Shown here in pieces: positions 1-13,625 of a stretch of 46,874 nucleotides of DNA. Position 1 is the first letter of the stretch. Each line of letters begins with the position of its first letter. The position numbers and the translations under genes were made by a program. Location: positions 13,021 through 59,894 of the forward strand of contig QKYT01000114.1 in assembly GCA_003550305.1 (NCBI GenBank), given 5' to 3'. The notes under the pieces were generated by a model. The model saw only the letters and a program-made list of their open reading frames with translations. It did not search any database and was not told the origin of the DNA. This stretch comes from Glomus cerebriforme (taxonomy: Eukaryota > Glomeromycota > Glomeromycetes > Glomerales > Glomeraceae).

Positions 1-348
1 TTTAATTATATTTATTTTATATATTTATTATTTAAATTACTTAAAAGTTAAAATTTTTATATATAATAATAATTACTTAAGGCAATACTTAAAAAAAAAA
101 AATTTATTTTAAAATAATAAAAAATAAAAAAAAAAAAATAAAAATCAAATTATAAAGATTAATTAAAAAAAAATAATATAGTTTATATTAAAAAAAAAAA
201 AATTATTAAATATCAGTATATTACTAGTGATGATTATCATTACATATAAATTTTTTTGAAATATTGATTTAATTATAATATAAATATTTTTAATAGGATT
301 TTGTAATTTATCGTCATAATGATACATTGCTAGTGTTACGTGATTTAT

Positions 349-364
349 AATTCTGGCCAGAATT
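349..364. repeat. Perfect 16-bp palindrome AATTCTGGCCAGAATT
   Basis: The bases read AATTCTGGCCAGAATT, a perfect palindrome. A near-identical palindrome with GGTC in place of GGCC sits at the centre of the fold-back element at 36931-36946. Half sites (GCCAGAATT or TTCTGGCC) occur near 2430, 43457 and 45485. It may be a leftover of a dispersed element; function unknown. Confidence 0.6.
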
Positions 365-879
365 AAATGATCTGCAATGGAATTGCATTTTTTAGAATTT
401 TGCATAATTCAAAATTTCAATTTTTGAGAAAAACAAAATTGCTTTTTTTTTTGATTTGTATAATATTACCTAAGATTCAAAATAAGGAAAATTTGACTAT
501 CGTTATAAAATTTGGGCAAAATTAAGTATATGATAAATAATATGTGACAAATAGTATTTATTATACTGAAAAAATTCTAAGTCCTTAGAATAAATAGTAA
601 AAATAGAAAACTATGGTGTAATACAAGAGGGACAAATTATTATGGGAAATCTTAATGTAAACTTCAGAGTTTAGGATCTTATCCTAGATCTCTTTGAATT
701 TTGATTGATTCATCATTGTCATCAATCATATTAATTATTTGTTTATTAATTGTTTATGATAAATTTTTTATTTCTTTCTTTTTTCTTATAAGCTAATATC
801 TTTTAAAACTTTGACATAAAATATTATCATGAATTTATAAATATTTTCATAAGTAATTTTATAAAAAACACATTTTTTT

Positions 880-1740
880 CATACTTTATAGAGATTCTAT
901 AAAATAATTTAAATACTTTAGGTCAATCTAGATAGGTAGGAATATTTAAGAAAGGTATTTAACAAGTATAGAGATACTTGTATATTGATTTTTATGAAGC
1001 TAACTGTAAAGTTATTGGAGTTATAAATTTTTTTCTAATAATATCAAGACTATAGATGCCATCCAAATCCCAAAATCAATTTGAATATATAGTAAAATCC
1101 CAAATTATTTTTGGCATTTTACTTAATAAATTACATATAAACTAAATGAATTTGTACATCCCAAATTATATTTATAACATTCCAAAATAATTTGGATGGC
1201 ATTTATAATCAAAACATGTTTTTATTTTTTACTTTCAAGACATAATTTGAATACTTTGATCAAAGAAAACATATAAAGAAAGCTTAAGTAAAGTTGTTTA
1301 GCAGATATTGAAACACTTACATATTAATTTTTGTGTATCTAGCTTGAGTGGTTGTAAAGTTATGAATTTTTTGTAATAATATTAAAACACGTTATATTTT
1401 TTACTTTTAGGGCATAATTTGAACATTTGGATCAAAGAAAATATGTAAAGGAAGCTTAAGTAAAGTTGTTTAATAATTATTGAAACATTTATATATTAAT
1501 TTTTGTATGTCTAGCTTGGCTNGTTGTNAAGTTACAAATTTTTTTGTAATAATATTAAAACATGTTATATTTTTTACTTTCAAGGCATAATTTGAATACT
1601 TTGATCAAAGAAAATATATAGAGGAAGCTTAAGTAAAGTTGTTTAGCAGGTATTGAAATACTTACATATTAATTTTCATATATTTAGCTTAAGTAGTTGT
1701 GAAATTATGAATTTTTTTTGTAACAATACTAGAATAGAAT
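880..1740. repeat. 173-bp tandem repeat, three copies plus a degenerate fourth
   Basis: Three consecutive copies are aligned on the shared string GTTATATTTTTTAC or its variant, at 1218, 1391 and 1564, a spacing of 173 bases each time. Each copy contains GGAAGCTTAAGTAAAGTTG or a close variant near its middle. A more diverged copy occupies about 880-1054. It is separated from the others by the insertion at 1055-1203. The copies differ by scattered substitutions. No coding potential is seen. Confidence 0.75.
1055..1203. mobile_element. MITE-like element, 13-bp terminal inverted repeats
   Basis: ATGCCATCCAAAT (1056-1068) and its exact reverse complement ATTTGGATGGCAT (1190-1202) bound a 149-bp AT-rich segment flanked on each side by TATA (1051-1054 and 1204-1207). 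It sits between a degenerate copy and the intact copies of the 173-bp tandem repeat, as expected for an insertion into the array. It has no coding capacity. TA or TATA could be the target duplication. Confidence 0.6.
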
Positions 1741-3740
1741 ATATTTCTTTGATAAATATTAATAATTATTGATTTTGAGATTGGCTTTAACTGTTAACAT
1801 TATTTAATGAAAATGTAGTATTAATAATAAAATAATAATAAACTGTACTTTACAATTAAAATTAAATAAAATAAAATAATTTCATTATNATTTAAAATCT
1901 TTATTTCTAATATTTTTAAGTATATAAAAATATATACTAATATTTTCTAATTATTTATTTAAAATGTATAATTTTTCTTTAATTTTTAAAGTGCACAAAA
2001 ATAAGAAATTCTTTTTTCTTTTAATATTTTTAAAAAAGTTCATGTTCAAGTTTTTTCATGATATTTTGTCTTTTCATGATACTTTAATTAACTTGATATT
2101 TGGTATATAATCACAAACCAATTAAATTTAGAGAAGGTACAGGATAAGAGTTTACACCCCTAGAATCTAATGATATAATAGATCACATGATAGGGTGGCG
2201 ATGCATTGTCATAACGATAAATTACTTTTTTCTTAGTAAAATAAGATTTTATAGTTTAAAAGGAATATTATTTCAATAGTTTTTAAAATGCAAAAATTTT
2301 TTAATCAAATTTTTAAAATTTTAATGTGATTAATATTTAATTATATTTCTTTTGTATATTTATTAATCAAATTAATATTTTTATGATGTGTTTTTTTATT
2401 TATTTTAATTCTAGCTAAAATTATAATTTTTGCCAGAATTAAGTAATAACAATTATTAGTAATAATAATTATTATTAGTGATCTTTAGTAAAACTCTTAA
2501 AAAAAATACCATATATTATAGACTATAGTATTTCTTCTATATATAGTATTTTTATATTTTTCTGACTATGATACAAATTTTTAAATACATATTATTTATA
2601 GTGAAAATTTAAATTATAAACTTGGTGATATAAAGTTAACCCACTGAAATTTGTAAGATACCTGAAATATTGTAAATTGTAATATATAGTAGATAATTTT
2701 TTTATTAATAAAATAATTATTTTAATTTAAATGTATTTTATAATATAATTTTTAGTCAAAATAAGTTGTAAAAAGGGTGGGCAAACTAGTAGCATATCTT
2801 TTTTCATTTATAAAATTTAATTTTAAACCAGTTAGATTAATAATCTATAGCAGAAATATATATGCATTCAATTTTATAAATCTAAAAAGATTTTACAATA
2901 AAAATGAATACTATAAAAGTTACCATTTTAACAACCTTTAGCTAAAGAAATGTATTCTTGAATTTAATATTTTAAAACATAAAAAATATTGCATTTAATT
3001 TAAATAAATTAGAACTGGTCTAAATTTTTACATTTAAAGTTTGCAAGGGTAAGGTTTCAGTTTAGTCTTATGATCATAAATACAATGTAATCTTGAATTG
3101 GCCCAGAATTCTGCCTAAGATATGTTACTGGAAATTTTTTTTTTAAGTTATACAAGCTACCTAATATTGTTTTATTTTCCTTAAATATTGGGTAGTTACG
3201 TAATTATATGAAGTCACGCGGGTGAAGATATAAATAGCTATTAACAAGAGACATGAAGATATCTTAAGGCTCAGCAAGGACTACTATATCTTTCTTTACA
3301 GTTTTTTTTTTCTAATATTGATATGATTCTTAATTATTTTTTAATATCACTTGTGTTGTCATATAGGATGCATTGTATTTATAATTACCAACATAAATGA
3401 TTTTTTTTATATATTTGTTTATTTTTATTTTTGAAATATTTCCCTGACCATTTCGCGCCCTTTTAATGATATATCAAAATATATCAATTATTTACATGAA
3501 ACTACGTATAAATTAATGGTACCATCAATAAAAATAATTTGGAATTTAAATGCTTATGAAAAAAAAACGATGGATAGTAATTTTTTCCTTTAGGGTAATT
3601 AAAAAAAAACTATATTTTAACTAACTTTTAAAACATTATTGATTTGAATATTCATTTAATAATGAATATTGCATGATAAGATTGTTCGCTTAGTTTTTTT
3701 TAATTAAATTATTAAAGAATTTAATTAATAATTTCTTCCG

Positions 3741-5524
3741 TTATTTAATATCAGTTGTACGCAAAATATTCAACGCGTCTAATTCTTTCATGATATTATC
3801 AGAAAAATCAATAGGAATTACTGTTGATTGTGTATTTTTATTCATGGCGCTACATCTTTTCCTCTTATTCAATCCAGCATCTTCATCTGATGTTGACGCT
3901 TGTTGATCGTCCAAATCGAATGTCACTGAACGTTCCTTGTCTTTTTGTTTACCGGATATACCATCAATTTCTGGAACAAATGCACCACCACTGCAGCTAC
4001 TATTATCTTGTTCTTCCGTTCCACCAAAATCTCCACTATCAACATAAATATCAGCATTATGTATACTTGGATAACGAAATGCTAATAATTGCATTTCGTT
4101 ATCTTTAGATCCAATTATTATAGAAGAAAATGGACCCCAGCTTTTTTCTTTACGATGACCATCAAATTGATGTTGATTATCTTTATGAAAAGCATGAAAA
4201 TTTCCCATTTTCCGTAATATTGATGAAATCGAATGTTCACGTGAATGATGCCCAGACCTTCCTCCAGGAGACACTAAAGAAATTCCGCTATCCCGATGTT
4301 CAGGAGATGCTTTGCAGACATCATTTTCACATTTTTCATTATTAGGAGAAGGTATTGACGAGTTATTTGAAAATGGTAAATTTGAAGATAAATCATTCTT
4401 CTTTTCAAAATTTGAATGTGTGTTTGTGTTAGAGGTTAATAGAGGAGGTAAAAGAGGAGAATTTTGAACGGAACTATAAGGAGCATTATTGTTAAGAGAT
4501 GAAGAAGGACTGGTTGGATGAATAGAAAGAGTATGCGTTGTGTCTGCACTATTTGTTCTGTTATGAGTAGGTTTAGATGAATGTGGAATAAAAATATTTT
4601 TAAAAGGCGCTTTAGGACGGGAAGAGTTTTTAGATCTTACAGTTGATTGAGAAGGTGACGGTGGTACTGATAGTTCTACGTTTAAAGAAGCTATATCCCT
4701 ATCGAAATGTGGTGTTAAATTATTATCATTGCTATTAGACGACTTTCCTATTATCAATGTTATTTTCTTCGCCGTTTTTTTAAATAAATTTTTTATGCGT
4801 TGTGATTTTCTTCCATTATTTATTACAGAATCCAAAAGGGAAGGAATTTCTTCAATAGATTTTGGTGAACTGGGTTCAGGTTCATTGATGACATCATTTG
4901 TTGGGAATGAAGAAGTAGGTTCCTCATCATCAATGATAAAAGATGTGGGAGATGAAGGCGATATAATTTGTGAATTTGATAATTGTGGTACATGTATTAC
5001 TTCAGGTATAACAGGTGGTGTATTCTCAGGTAAAGATGCATTGAACTTTTCTTGAGCTTCTTCGGCTTCTTTCCTTAATTGAGCTTCCAGAGCAACTAAC
5101 TGTTTTTGTAAATCAACATATATTAATACAAAATGCGCTTTCGTTTCTCGTGACGAAGGCACCTGAATAAAAGAAATAAAATACAAATAATTTATATGAA
5201 TCATGTTTAATTTGAATTATTATCTTTTGTGATTAAAAACAATTAATATTGAATCGAATTATGAAATTTATCATGACTGAGTTTATCAGTTAACATATTT
5301 CGTAATAAAAAAAGTTAAGTACGAGAGAAAATCTACACGTCATTCGTAAATAAATAAATAAATATATATATATAAAAATAATTATAACATACCATTCCAG
5401 TATGAATCTTTAAATTTTCTTCTGTTAAAGGATAATTTTTATGAGTAGCATTATTTTTCCCATTTCTTGGTAAACGTGATAAAGTATTAATATTTGTTGA
5501 AATAATTAAAGGTTGTTCAGTCAT
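3741..5524 (-). CDS. Hypothetical Ser-rich disordered protein, 517 aa
   Basis: Two exons are supported: 5524-5393 and 5162-3741, joined over a 230-nt intron with a GTATGT donor and a TTATTCAG acceptor, both phase 0. The protein begins MTEQPLIIST. After the junction, residues of about 60-85 form a short charged helix (LQKQLVALEAQLRKEAEEAQ) that looks like a coiled coil. The remainder is Ser/Pro/Asn-rich and low complexity, with a basic Lys/Arg patch near residue 145. Another His/Ser-rich patch (GRSGHHSREHSISSILRKMG) lies near the middle. I recognise no enzyme or binding domain. The long disordered tail suggests a regulatory or scaffold protein, but that is only inference. The splice phase agreement makes the gene model itself fairly safe. 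Confidence 0.7.
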
Positions 5525-6224
5525 AGTTTTTAATTAAAAAAGGTATATTTATTACAATCACTTTTTTATTCTTTCGAGAGAGAGGTTAAATAAACTGTGG
5601 TATAACAGTCTTGCGTCATAGTCAAATAGATAAAAGAATTTTTTCTTTATTGCAGTCTCTGCAGACACTACTTTTGGTGACGGTGATGATAATGCGTCAC
5701 AACCTTTATAAGATTTTATATCATCTGATTTAGGCAAAAAAAAAAAGAAATCAATTGTTACCAAAAAGCGAAGAGGAAGGGGGGAGATTGTAACAGGGAT
5801 TTTTTTAGTTGCGGTAATTTTACGGTTAATCCCGAATAAATCGCTCGTATTTTTCGACTGTCATCGAAAAAGATGTGAAGTGTGGAGTGATTTTATAGTT
5901 ACACAATGATTTATGGTCACTAAAATTGTATTACAAAATCCCTAAAGGGCCAATTTTTACAAACTTACAAATTTAAATTTCATTTCCCTAGAAGGAAACA
6001 AATCAATTTTAGAATCTCCCTGCCGTGTAACCGTTTAACAATGTATGAATGAAAAATACTACCTTAAAAATTCATTATCATAATGCTGGTGAACCATTAA
6101 TAATCTTATGAACATAAAATAAGTAAATTTAATATAAAAAATTAAATATCGGATATATATATATATTATTATTAAATTTTTTTTTTACTATCGTTATTTT
6201 ATATTGTCTATATTCATATCATCT
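5525..6224. other. Intergenic, upstream of the 517-aa gene
   Basis: This 700-base gap lies between the start of the 517-aa gene and the stop codon of the Ctp1-like gene, both on the minus strand. It must carry the promoter of the former and the 3' end of the latter. A short AT dinucleotide run lies near 6152-6165. No motif stands out and the small ORF at 5558-5764 has no protein-like features. Confidence 0.5.
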
Positions 6225-8568
6225 TTATTTCGATGTCCCATTATCCCATTTTCGTTCACGAGATTTGGCAAATTCCATTTCTCTCCTCTTTTGTTCTTCT
6301 CTTTCTCGTTCGTAAGCAACTGATAATTCGTTGATTTCCGCAATTTCCTGTGATGTTGGAAAACCAACTTTCCAAAATCCTGGTGGAGTTTGCGGACGAC
6401 TATATTTAGCACGATGTCTGCTAATCAACTGTTTCCTATCTTGCATTAAGCTTTCCGATGATTGATTATGATCACATTGTCGCGACAAACTAATACCTGT
6501 CATTTCATAGTACTATAGGAATGAAGTAAGGATATCAAACAAAAGTTACTATAGAAATTAAATATTTTTCTTTCGATTGGATAAAAATAATTACTTTACG
6601 ACAATCCCGACAATCCTGTGCCATCAATTGACGTCTTTCGTTCTTCTTTCGTATGGTTTCAATATATCTATAACCTTCTCCTTGTTTAGAATTATTATTT
6701 TTATTGTTGAATTCTTTTTCTATACCTTTATTCTTTATGGAAGTTGGTGTAATAGGCGTTAAAGGATTAGCACTTTCAATGTCATTATCTTCATACATAT
6801 TATCAGCTGATGTTTGTGATCTCGAATCTGCCTTAAAACGATTGTTATAAGGGGTTGTTGTGGTAACATCCTCTGATATAACAGCTTCATCAAATTCATT
6901 AAATTCTTCCCGTAATTTACTTTTTGATTTACTGGTTAAAGACTTATAACGTTTGTTAGTAACGTCTGTAGAAGATAATTCATTATTCTCAATATTCTCT
7001 TGCATGATCACCATATCTGCAGCCCTTTTCTTGTTTAATGACGGATCTTCATCAAAAAGGAATTCATAATTACCCTCTTCGAGATCAATTGCATGATCAG
7101 GTGTTGTGCCTTCAAGTAACCCCAAGTTTTCATTTCCTTTGGAAGGAAGAAGATTGCCTTTTTCTTCCGTATCTACATTAGCCATATCGTGATCGAAGTT
7201 ATTTGGTTGGTCATTGTGGTCTTCGTTCCACTCCTGATCACAATAAATGGGATTTGAATCAGGACAGTAGTTTGTTTGCATTTTATCGAGATTATTTGTA
7301 ATCATTGATCCAAAAAATAATTTTGGAGATGAGATATTATGTGAATATCGATTATTATCTTGACGAAACACAATATCATCTTTATTATATGATGATTCAA
7401 GTATTAATACCCTATTGACGTCAGCTACATGCTCATTAGTCGCAACATTCTCGTTATTTTGAGAAGATGAACTTTGATTTTGCATATTAGTCACGTCAGC
7501 AAGAGCACCACTTGAATTTGTCTTTGAATCATTACTGAAAGGTGAATCTCTTATCGTTGGAGATTTTTCAAATTGAACTTTTGACTTAGTAATTTTACTA
7601 GTCAATTCATTCACCTGATCAGTACGTTCAGGATGTTTCTGCACAAATTTTTGTTCATCTAACCATTTTTTCACACGTTTCCACTCAGCGGATCTTTTTT
7701 GGTAGTGTTCTTTAAGTTCTTGATATGCTTTATATTGCGCATCATATTTAGTTTGGAGTTGAGCATATTTATCACGCCATTCATTGTCCAGATCCTCTAG
7801 GGCTTTCTTGTGTCTTCTGTATATTAAACGATACGATAAGAAAAGATATAAAAATTTTAGTGTATACTGTAATCAGGTACCTTTCTGTTTCCATGTCAGG
7901 TGACTGACGCAATGAAATGTGTGGTCCATCGTTATCTTTTATGAATAGTGCGTCATTCGAGGAAAACTCTGGGATAAATTGATTACTTTTATTCGAATAA
8001 GTATATGTGAAATGTTTAATCCTAAAAAAAAACTATTTTGTGCATGTACTTACTCTCCAAGGTTTTCTTTGATGTCCTCAACAGTGCCAATTACTTCCGT
8101 ATTTGTGTTATCAAGATCCATTACGTCCAAATTCCTTGCATCCTGTTTATAATTATGAATGTATTGCTGTAACGTATCAATTCTCTGAAGAAGCGTATTA
8201 TTCTGTTGTTGTGTAACTTGGTTCGCTTTATTTTGTTCCCTAATAGCTTTATATGAGTTTATTCACAGTAGGAAAATAAAATAAATATCAGACACTTTTT
8301 TTTATTATAATAATTTGCATAAAAAAAAAAAATTTAAAGTTCTGTTCAAATCACTTTCTAAAGCCTGACGCTGCCATTCAAGTATATTCTGCACCATTGA
8401 AGCAGGAATAAAACTTTGCTCCCCAACATTACTTGACATAGTCTGAGTTTCTCGAGTATTGTCGGAAGACGCGTTAATATGGCTGGAAGAATTTTGCATC
8501 TTGTGCATTTGAATAAATATAATTATTTCTCTATTTGAACCAATAGTTGGGAAGGGGAACTTTATCAT
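6225..8568 (-). CDS. ctp1: Ctp1/CtIP/Sae2-like DNA end resection protein
   Basis: The C-terminal Sae2/CtIP/Ctp1 domain is clear. The end of exon 4 encodes QDCRDCRK and exon 5 begins YYE, giving the CxxC...KYYE zinc-hook-like motif across the intron. RHRAKYSRPQTPPGFW and KVGFPTSQEIAE follow, matching the family's CxxC and RHR boxes. This family activates the Mre11-Rad50-Nbs1 nuclease to start resection of double-strand breaks. Exons: 8568-8355, 8246-8054, 7985-7881, 7816-6595, 6512-6225, giving about 673 aa. The N-terminal part is coiled-coil-like (about residues 70-130) as expected for tetramerisation; the middle is disordered. Two junctions are uncertain. The first intron needs a GTGATT donor. 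The second can end at 7986 (68 nt, AAG) or at 8022 (32 nt), which would add 12 residues. The start could also be a later Met near 8512. PCNA is the next gene upstream on the same strand. Confidence 0.88.
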
Positions 8569-9420
8569 TGATTTGTTTTACGGTCATATTTTAGACTAAA
8601 TAATAAATTAATAACAAAATAATAAAGAACCTACCTACCTTTTTCAGTTTATCAAGGAAAACGATTTCTGTTTCTGCCTAGGAATACTTCCCAATGAAAA
8701 AGTGAACGACTTTCGGTCGAAGCTGCGTCCTTTCATTTGAAAAAAAAGAAAATCTTGCTTTATTTATTATTTTAGAAATTGTTTAATAGAAAGTTTATTG
8801 CAGATATTGATCAAAACAACGCCTTTTCGCGTTTCTGTCTAAAACTTTTTCATACTCTTATTGGTGAAGTATTGTTTTTGTGTATATAGGATTCGCATAT
8901 GACCGTCACAGATTTGACAAAATAAGAAAACAAGACCAAGCCCTCACGTAATGTCACGTGATATTTATTTTTGTCACCGTCGTAACACCCTCTTTCCATT
9001 TTTACTATTTTTTCGGTGCGTGAAACCCTATTTGTCACACATTATATGTCATACGTTTAATACCGGCCGAGTGCTTGATTCTAGCCGAATGACCTATAAT
9101 GCTGGCCAAAAAATCATATCACGTGATTTACGGGACAGAAAACAAGTAGTAATTTCCGAATTCCGACATCATCGTGATGGTCATTCTGAATTCTGAAATA
9201 GCATCTGTTACACACACATTACGCAAATAAGTGCACACTGCGCATATGTTTTTCGGCTCAGAATAGAATTATTTATTTACTTTTAAGTTTATATACCACT
9301 TTTAAGGTCATTCATTTTATACAAATTTATCTATAATATGATACATCTTAAAATCATAGTCCGGGCCAAATTATATATTAGTTTTAGCTGAATTTTGAGA
9401 CTATAGACCCTACATATGGA
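8569..9420. promoter_or_regulatory. Ctp1 upstream region with CACGTG and GGCCAAAA motifs
   Basis: This stretch lies between the Ctp1-like start and the PCNA stop. It has TCACGTGAT at about 8954-8962 and 9119-9127, TTTGTCAC strings near 8972 and 9031, and TAATGCTGGCCAAAA at 9097-9111. The same combination recurs at 33030-33220. An imperfect palindrome lies at about 9152-9199. CACGTG is a typical bHLH core. A promoter role for the Ctp1-like gene is inferred from position. The 81-aa ORF across it (8951-9196) seems to be a reading through this repeat, not a gene. Confidence 0.5.
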
Positions 9421-10874
<1,454 letters not shown>

Positions 10875-12630
10875 ATGGGTGAAATTCGAGAAAATACTAC
10901 CAGTGCAACATATGAGTTTGCATTCGATGGTTTAGCTCAACTGAATAAGGCAATATACAGTCCTGTTTTTTCTTCAGGAAGCGACCAGCACTTATGGCAG
11001 CTTTGGATACAACCAGTGATTGCATATTTTTTTTTTCGCTTTTCGAAGTTGAGCTTTGGACTCAATTATTAATTATCTTTAATAATGCTAGGCTGATACT
11101 CTTAAAGATGGCGAAGAGTATCTATCTTTGTATCTTTGCGTTATTCCTAATGCCAACGAAATTAAAACGGTTGAACCATGGCGAGAACGAATGTTGACAA
11201 CAGCGACAGTTTATCTTATGGATCCCAGAACGCGAACTCGTATAGGGAGTACAATTTATTACACTAACAAAAATCTCAGAAAATTTTCTATTAGGTGTTC
11301 TTATAGAGGTACAATACTTTGTGAATCGATATTATTTTTTATTAAATTGGTTTACTTATTTACTAATAATATTTAACTGGGAAAATATCTAGGACGCGAA
11401 TTTTTTGTTAAAAGATCTATGATTCCATCTACCAAATTGGTTCTGGGAATCGAATTTTTAAATGTTCCGTTTGCCGAGAATTATGTTATGTGGAATGATA
11501 ATAACTGTGCTCCTCCAGATTCACTAGTGTATTCATGGGGTACCGTTGTCAATAATCCAAGGATGGCAGATGTTTTGTTCCAGGTTCAAGGAGAAATTCT
11601 CTGCGCAAACAAGGAAATTGTTTGTGGGAGAAGTGAATATTTTAAAGCTATGTTTGCTAGTGGATATGTTGAATCGCGCATGATATCTGTTGCAGAGTGT
11701 GGACGTTTAAGAAAACGACTTCGTGATCCTACAGGGAATAGTCGAAAGTTGATTGAACGAAACACGGAAAGTTCTGGACAAGATATTGAAAATTTGGACA
11801 AAACAAAACAAGTTGAGATTAAGGATGAAGAACAAAGGATTACTAAAAAACAACGATCAGCGCATACAGAAAATGTGACATCAACAACTACACATGTTAC
11901 ATCTTCCATTTCATTTAATCGTGATGTTGATGGACTTTTCCCTCAAAATAATTCCACAATTTACAGAAATGATGATAAAAAAATTGAGGACAATAATATT
12001 AAGATCGATGATAATTATGGACAAGTAAATAACAGAAATGATCATGAAATCCCAGAGTCAATGGTTAAAAAGGGCGAAATTCAAGAAAATATTATTGGAA
12101 AACAAGTTATTCAACAAGAAGACCGAATTTCTTCATCAGTTATCGCTAAAAACAGTGGGCCAGAAGCTGAAGTTGATGACGAAGAATTTCCTCAAGATTT
12201 ACCTCCTGGTTTCTATCATGTTGTCAACATTACAGATTGTGATGTACCGACATTTTATGCTTTGCTCCACTATTTATATACTAATGAAATCACACTCTCT
12301 GAGCCTGTAGGAACATCTAAAGTGACATCTCTTGTGCATCTTTTTCGTTTAGCCGATAAGTACCAAATTACTGATTTAAGACAACGTACATTAGCACGAA
12401 TCTATAAAGAATTAGCGATATCTAACGTTGCTGAAGTATTGTTCAGTTTGGGTCATCAATGGCTAGATTTGAAAAAAGTTTGTATGGATTATATACTGAA
12501 ACATTTTGCAACAGTTAGAGAGACTGAAGGTTTTAATAAGGTTATGGAACATCCGGAAAATTACACTGGCTTTAGCGAAATCGCCAAAGATCTTTTCAAA
12601 AAACTAAAGATTGCTGACGAAAAAGAATAA
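10875..12630 (+). CDS. MATH-BTB protein with insertion in the BTB domain, 531 aa
   Basis: Exons 10875-11015, 11092-11308 and 11393-12630 join in phase (introns 76 and 84 nt). The N-terminal 160 residues look like a MATH/TRAF-like domain (SPVFSS...WQLWIQP...EEYLSLYLCVIP). A BTB/POZ domain follows (MADVLFQVQGEILCANKEIV, then GRSEYFKAMFASGYVE). The BTB is split after about residue 215. Roughly 170 low-complexity, charged residues with basic clusters (GRLRKRLRDP, KKQR) intervene. The fold then resumes with VVNITDCDVPTFYALLHYLY and helices to the C-terminus. MATH-BTB proteins such as SPOP are substrate adaptors of cullin-3 ubiquitin ligases; this role is expected from the family. The start has a good context (taccATGGGT). 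The first donor is GTGATT, a weaker site. Confidence 0.88.
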
Positions 12631-12772
12631 ATTAATTTGCAATAAAGGAATAAATTAGGAATTACTTAAACATCTAATTTACTATAATGATTAAAATAGT
12701 CTTTATTAGTAAATTTTGATAATCACATTTAATATTACTAGTTTAAAATTTTATTTAAAAAATTCCGTTAAT

Positions 12773-13453
12773 TTAAATTTGGGATGGATACAACATCTTA
12801 AATTTCAACAAAATAATGCGATTAATATAATATATTTAGCAACCATGAAAATTAGTTCAAAATTAAATTTAGGTTTTACTTACGATACGTACGGAAGCAC
12901 CAAAAGTCTTTGGAGGGAGATTTTTTCTGAATTTAGCTTTCACAACACCACCATTACCGTGAGGCCTATCGTAATTTAATGATCCTTTAATCTCAAATAT
13001 ATTTAATATTTTGCAAAAAAATGATTAAAAGATGATTACCTAGATATACGTCCCCAAATGACACGAATCTTGCTTCCATTTTTCTATAATAAATAAATAA
13101 ATAAATAAATTAATTAAAAATAAAAAATAATTCTTTACAAAATAATTTTAAAACAATTACCACTCGCTTAGCCCGATATACATAAGCGACACGTTTACCA
13201 AGGTAAAATTGCGAATCTGACTTTGTTGTCACGCCCTCAATTTTGATTAGTGATGTATTTGGGGATTGGTTGGTCTTTGAGCGCTTGTATCCGAGAACAC
13301 GACCTTTGGAGTAAAGACTATATTTGTTTGTTAGTGTTGGTTATTAAATTAATCAGATATTCCACCCAAAAAAAAACTTTTTAAATTCAAGTTGTATAAC
13401 ATTTTATAATTTTCAATATTGTAAATTACACACCGAACTGGTTGGACAGCCAT
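12773..13453 (-). CDS. RPL33: 60S ribosomal protein eL33 (RPL35A/Rpl33), 108 aa
   Basis: Five short exons join in phase: 13453-13434, 13317-13161, 13083-13040, 12965-12884 and 12796-12773. The protein begins [20 protein letters not shown]. It contains [43 protein letters not shown] and the terminal VRIMLYPSQI, all diagnostic of eL33. Length 108 matches the family (about 107-110). The last exon is only 24 nt, coding MLYPSQI. The split start exon (20 nt) is typical of ribosomal protein genes. It is transcribed away from the 92-aa gene, with 172 bp between the two start codons. Confidence 0.96.
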
Positions 13454-13625
13454 ATTAGAGTGATTTTGGAGAGAATATCTTTTTTTTTTTATGTTAAAAA
13501 ATTTTTTCTTTCATACATAATACTCGACCAATAATTTTGCTAGATCATATCATAAAATTAATAACCAATCAAACTTGTTGCACTTTTGTAACATATCAAA
13601 TTATAACATTTTCTTTCTTAACAGG

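Larger units (their letters stand above)
1..3740. other. AT-rich gene-free left flank
   Basis: No reading frame here resembles a gene; the only ORF (163-405, minus) is low-complexity Ile/Asn/Phe sequence typical of AT-rich noncoding DNA. The stretch holds a 173-bp tandem repeat with a MITE-like insertion and a 16-bp perfect palindrome, listed separately. The nearest gene ends at 3741 on the minus strand, so this is its 3' flank. Confidence 0.7.

Noticed and set aside
8951..9196. 81-aa ORF on the plus strand
   Set aside because: It runs through the GGCCAAAA/CACGTG block and a palindrome; the translation reflects repeat sequence and has no protein-family features.
11586..11909. 107-aa ORF antisense to the MATH-BTB gene
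   Set aside because: Shadow frame of a real exon; no independent features.
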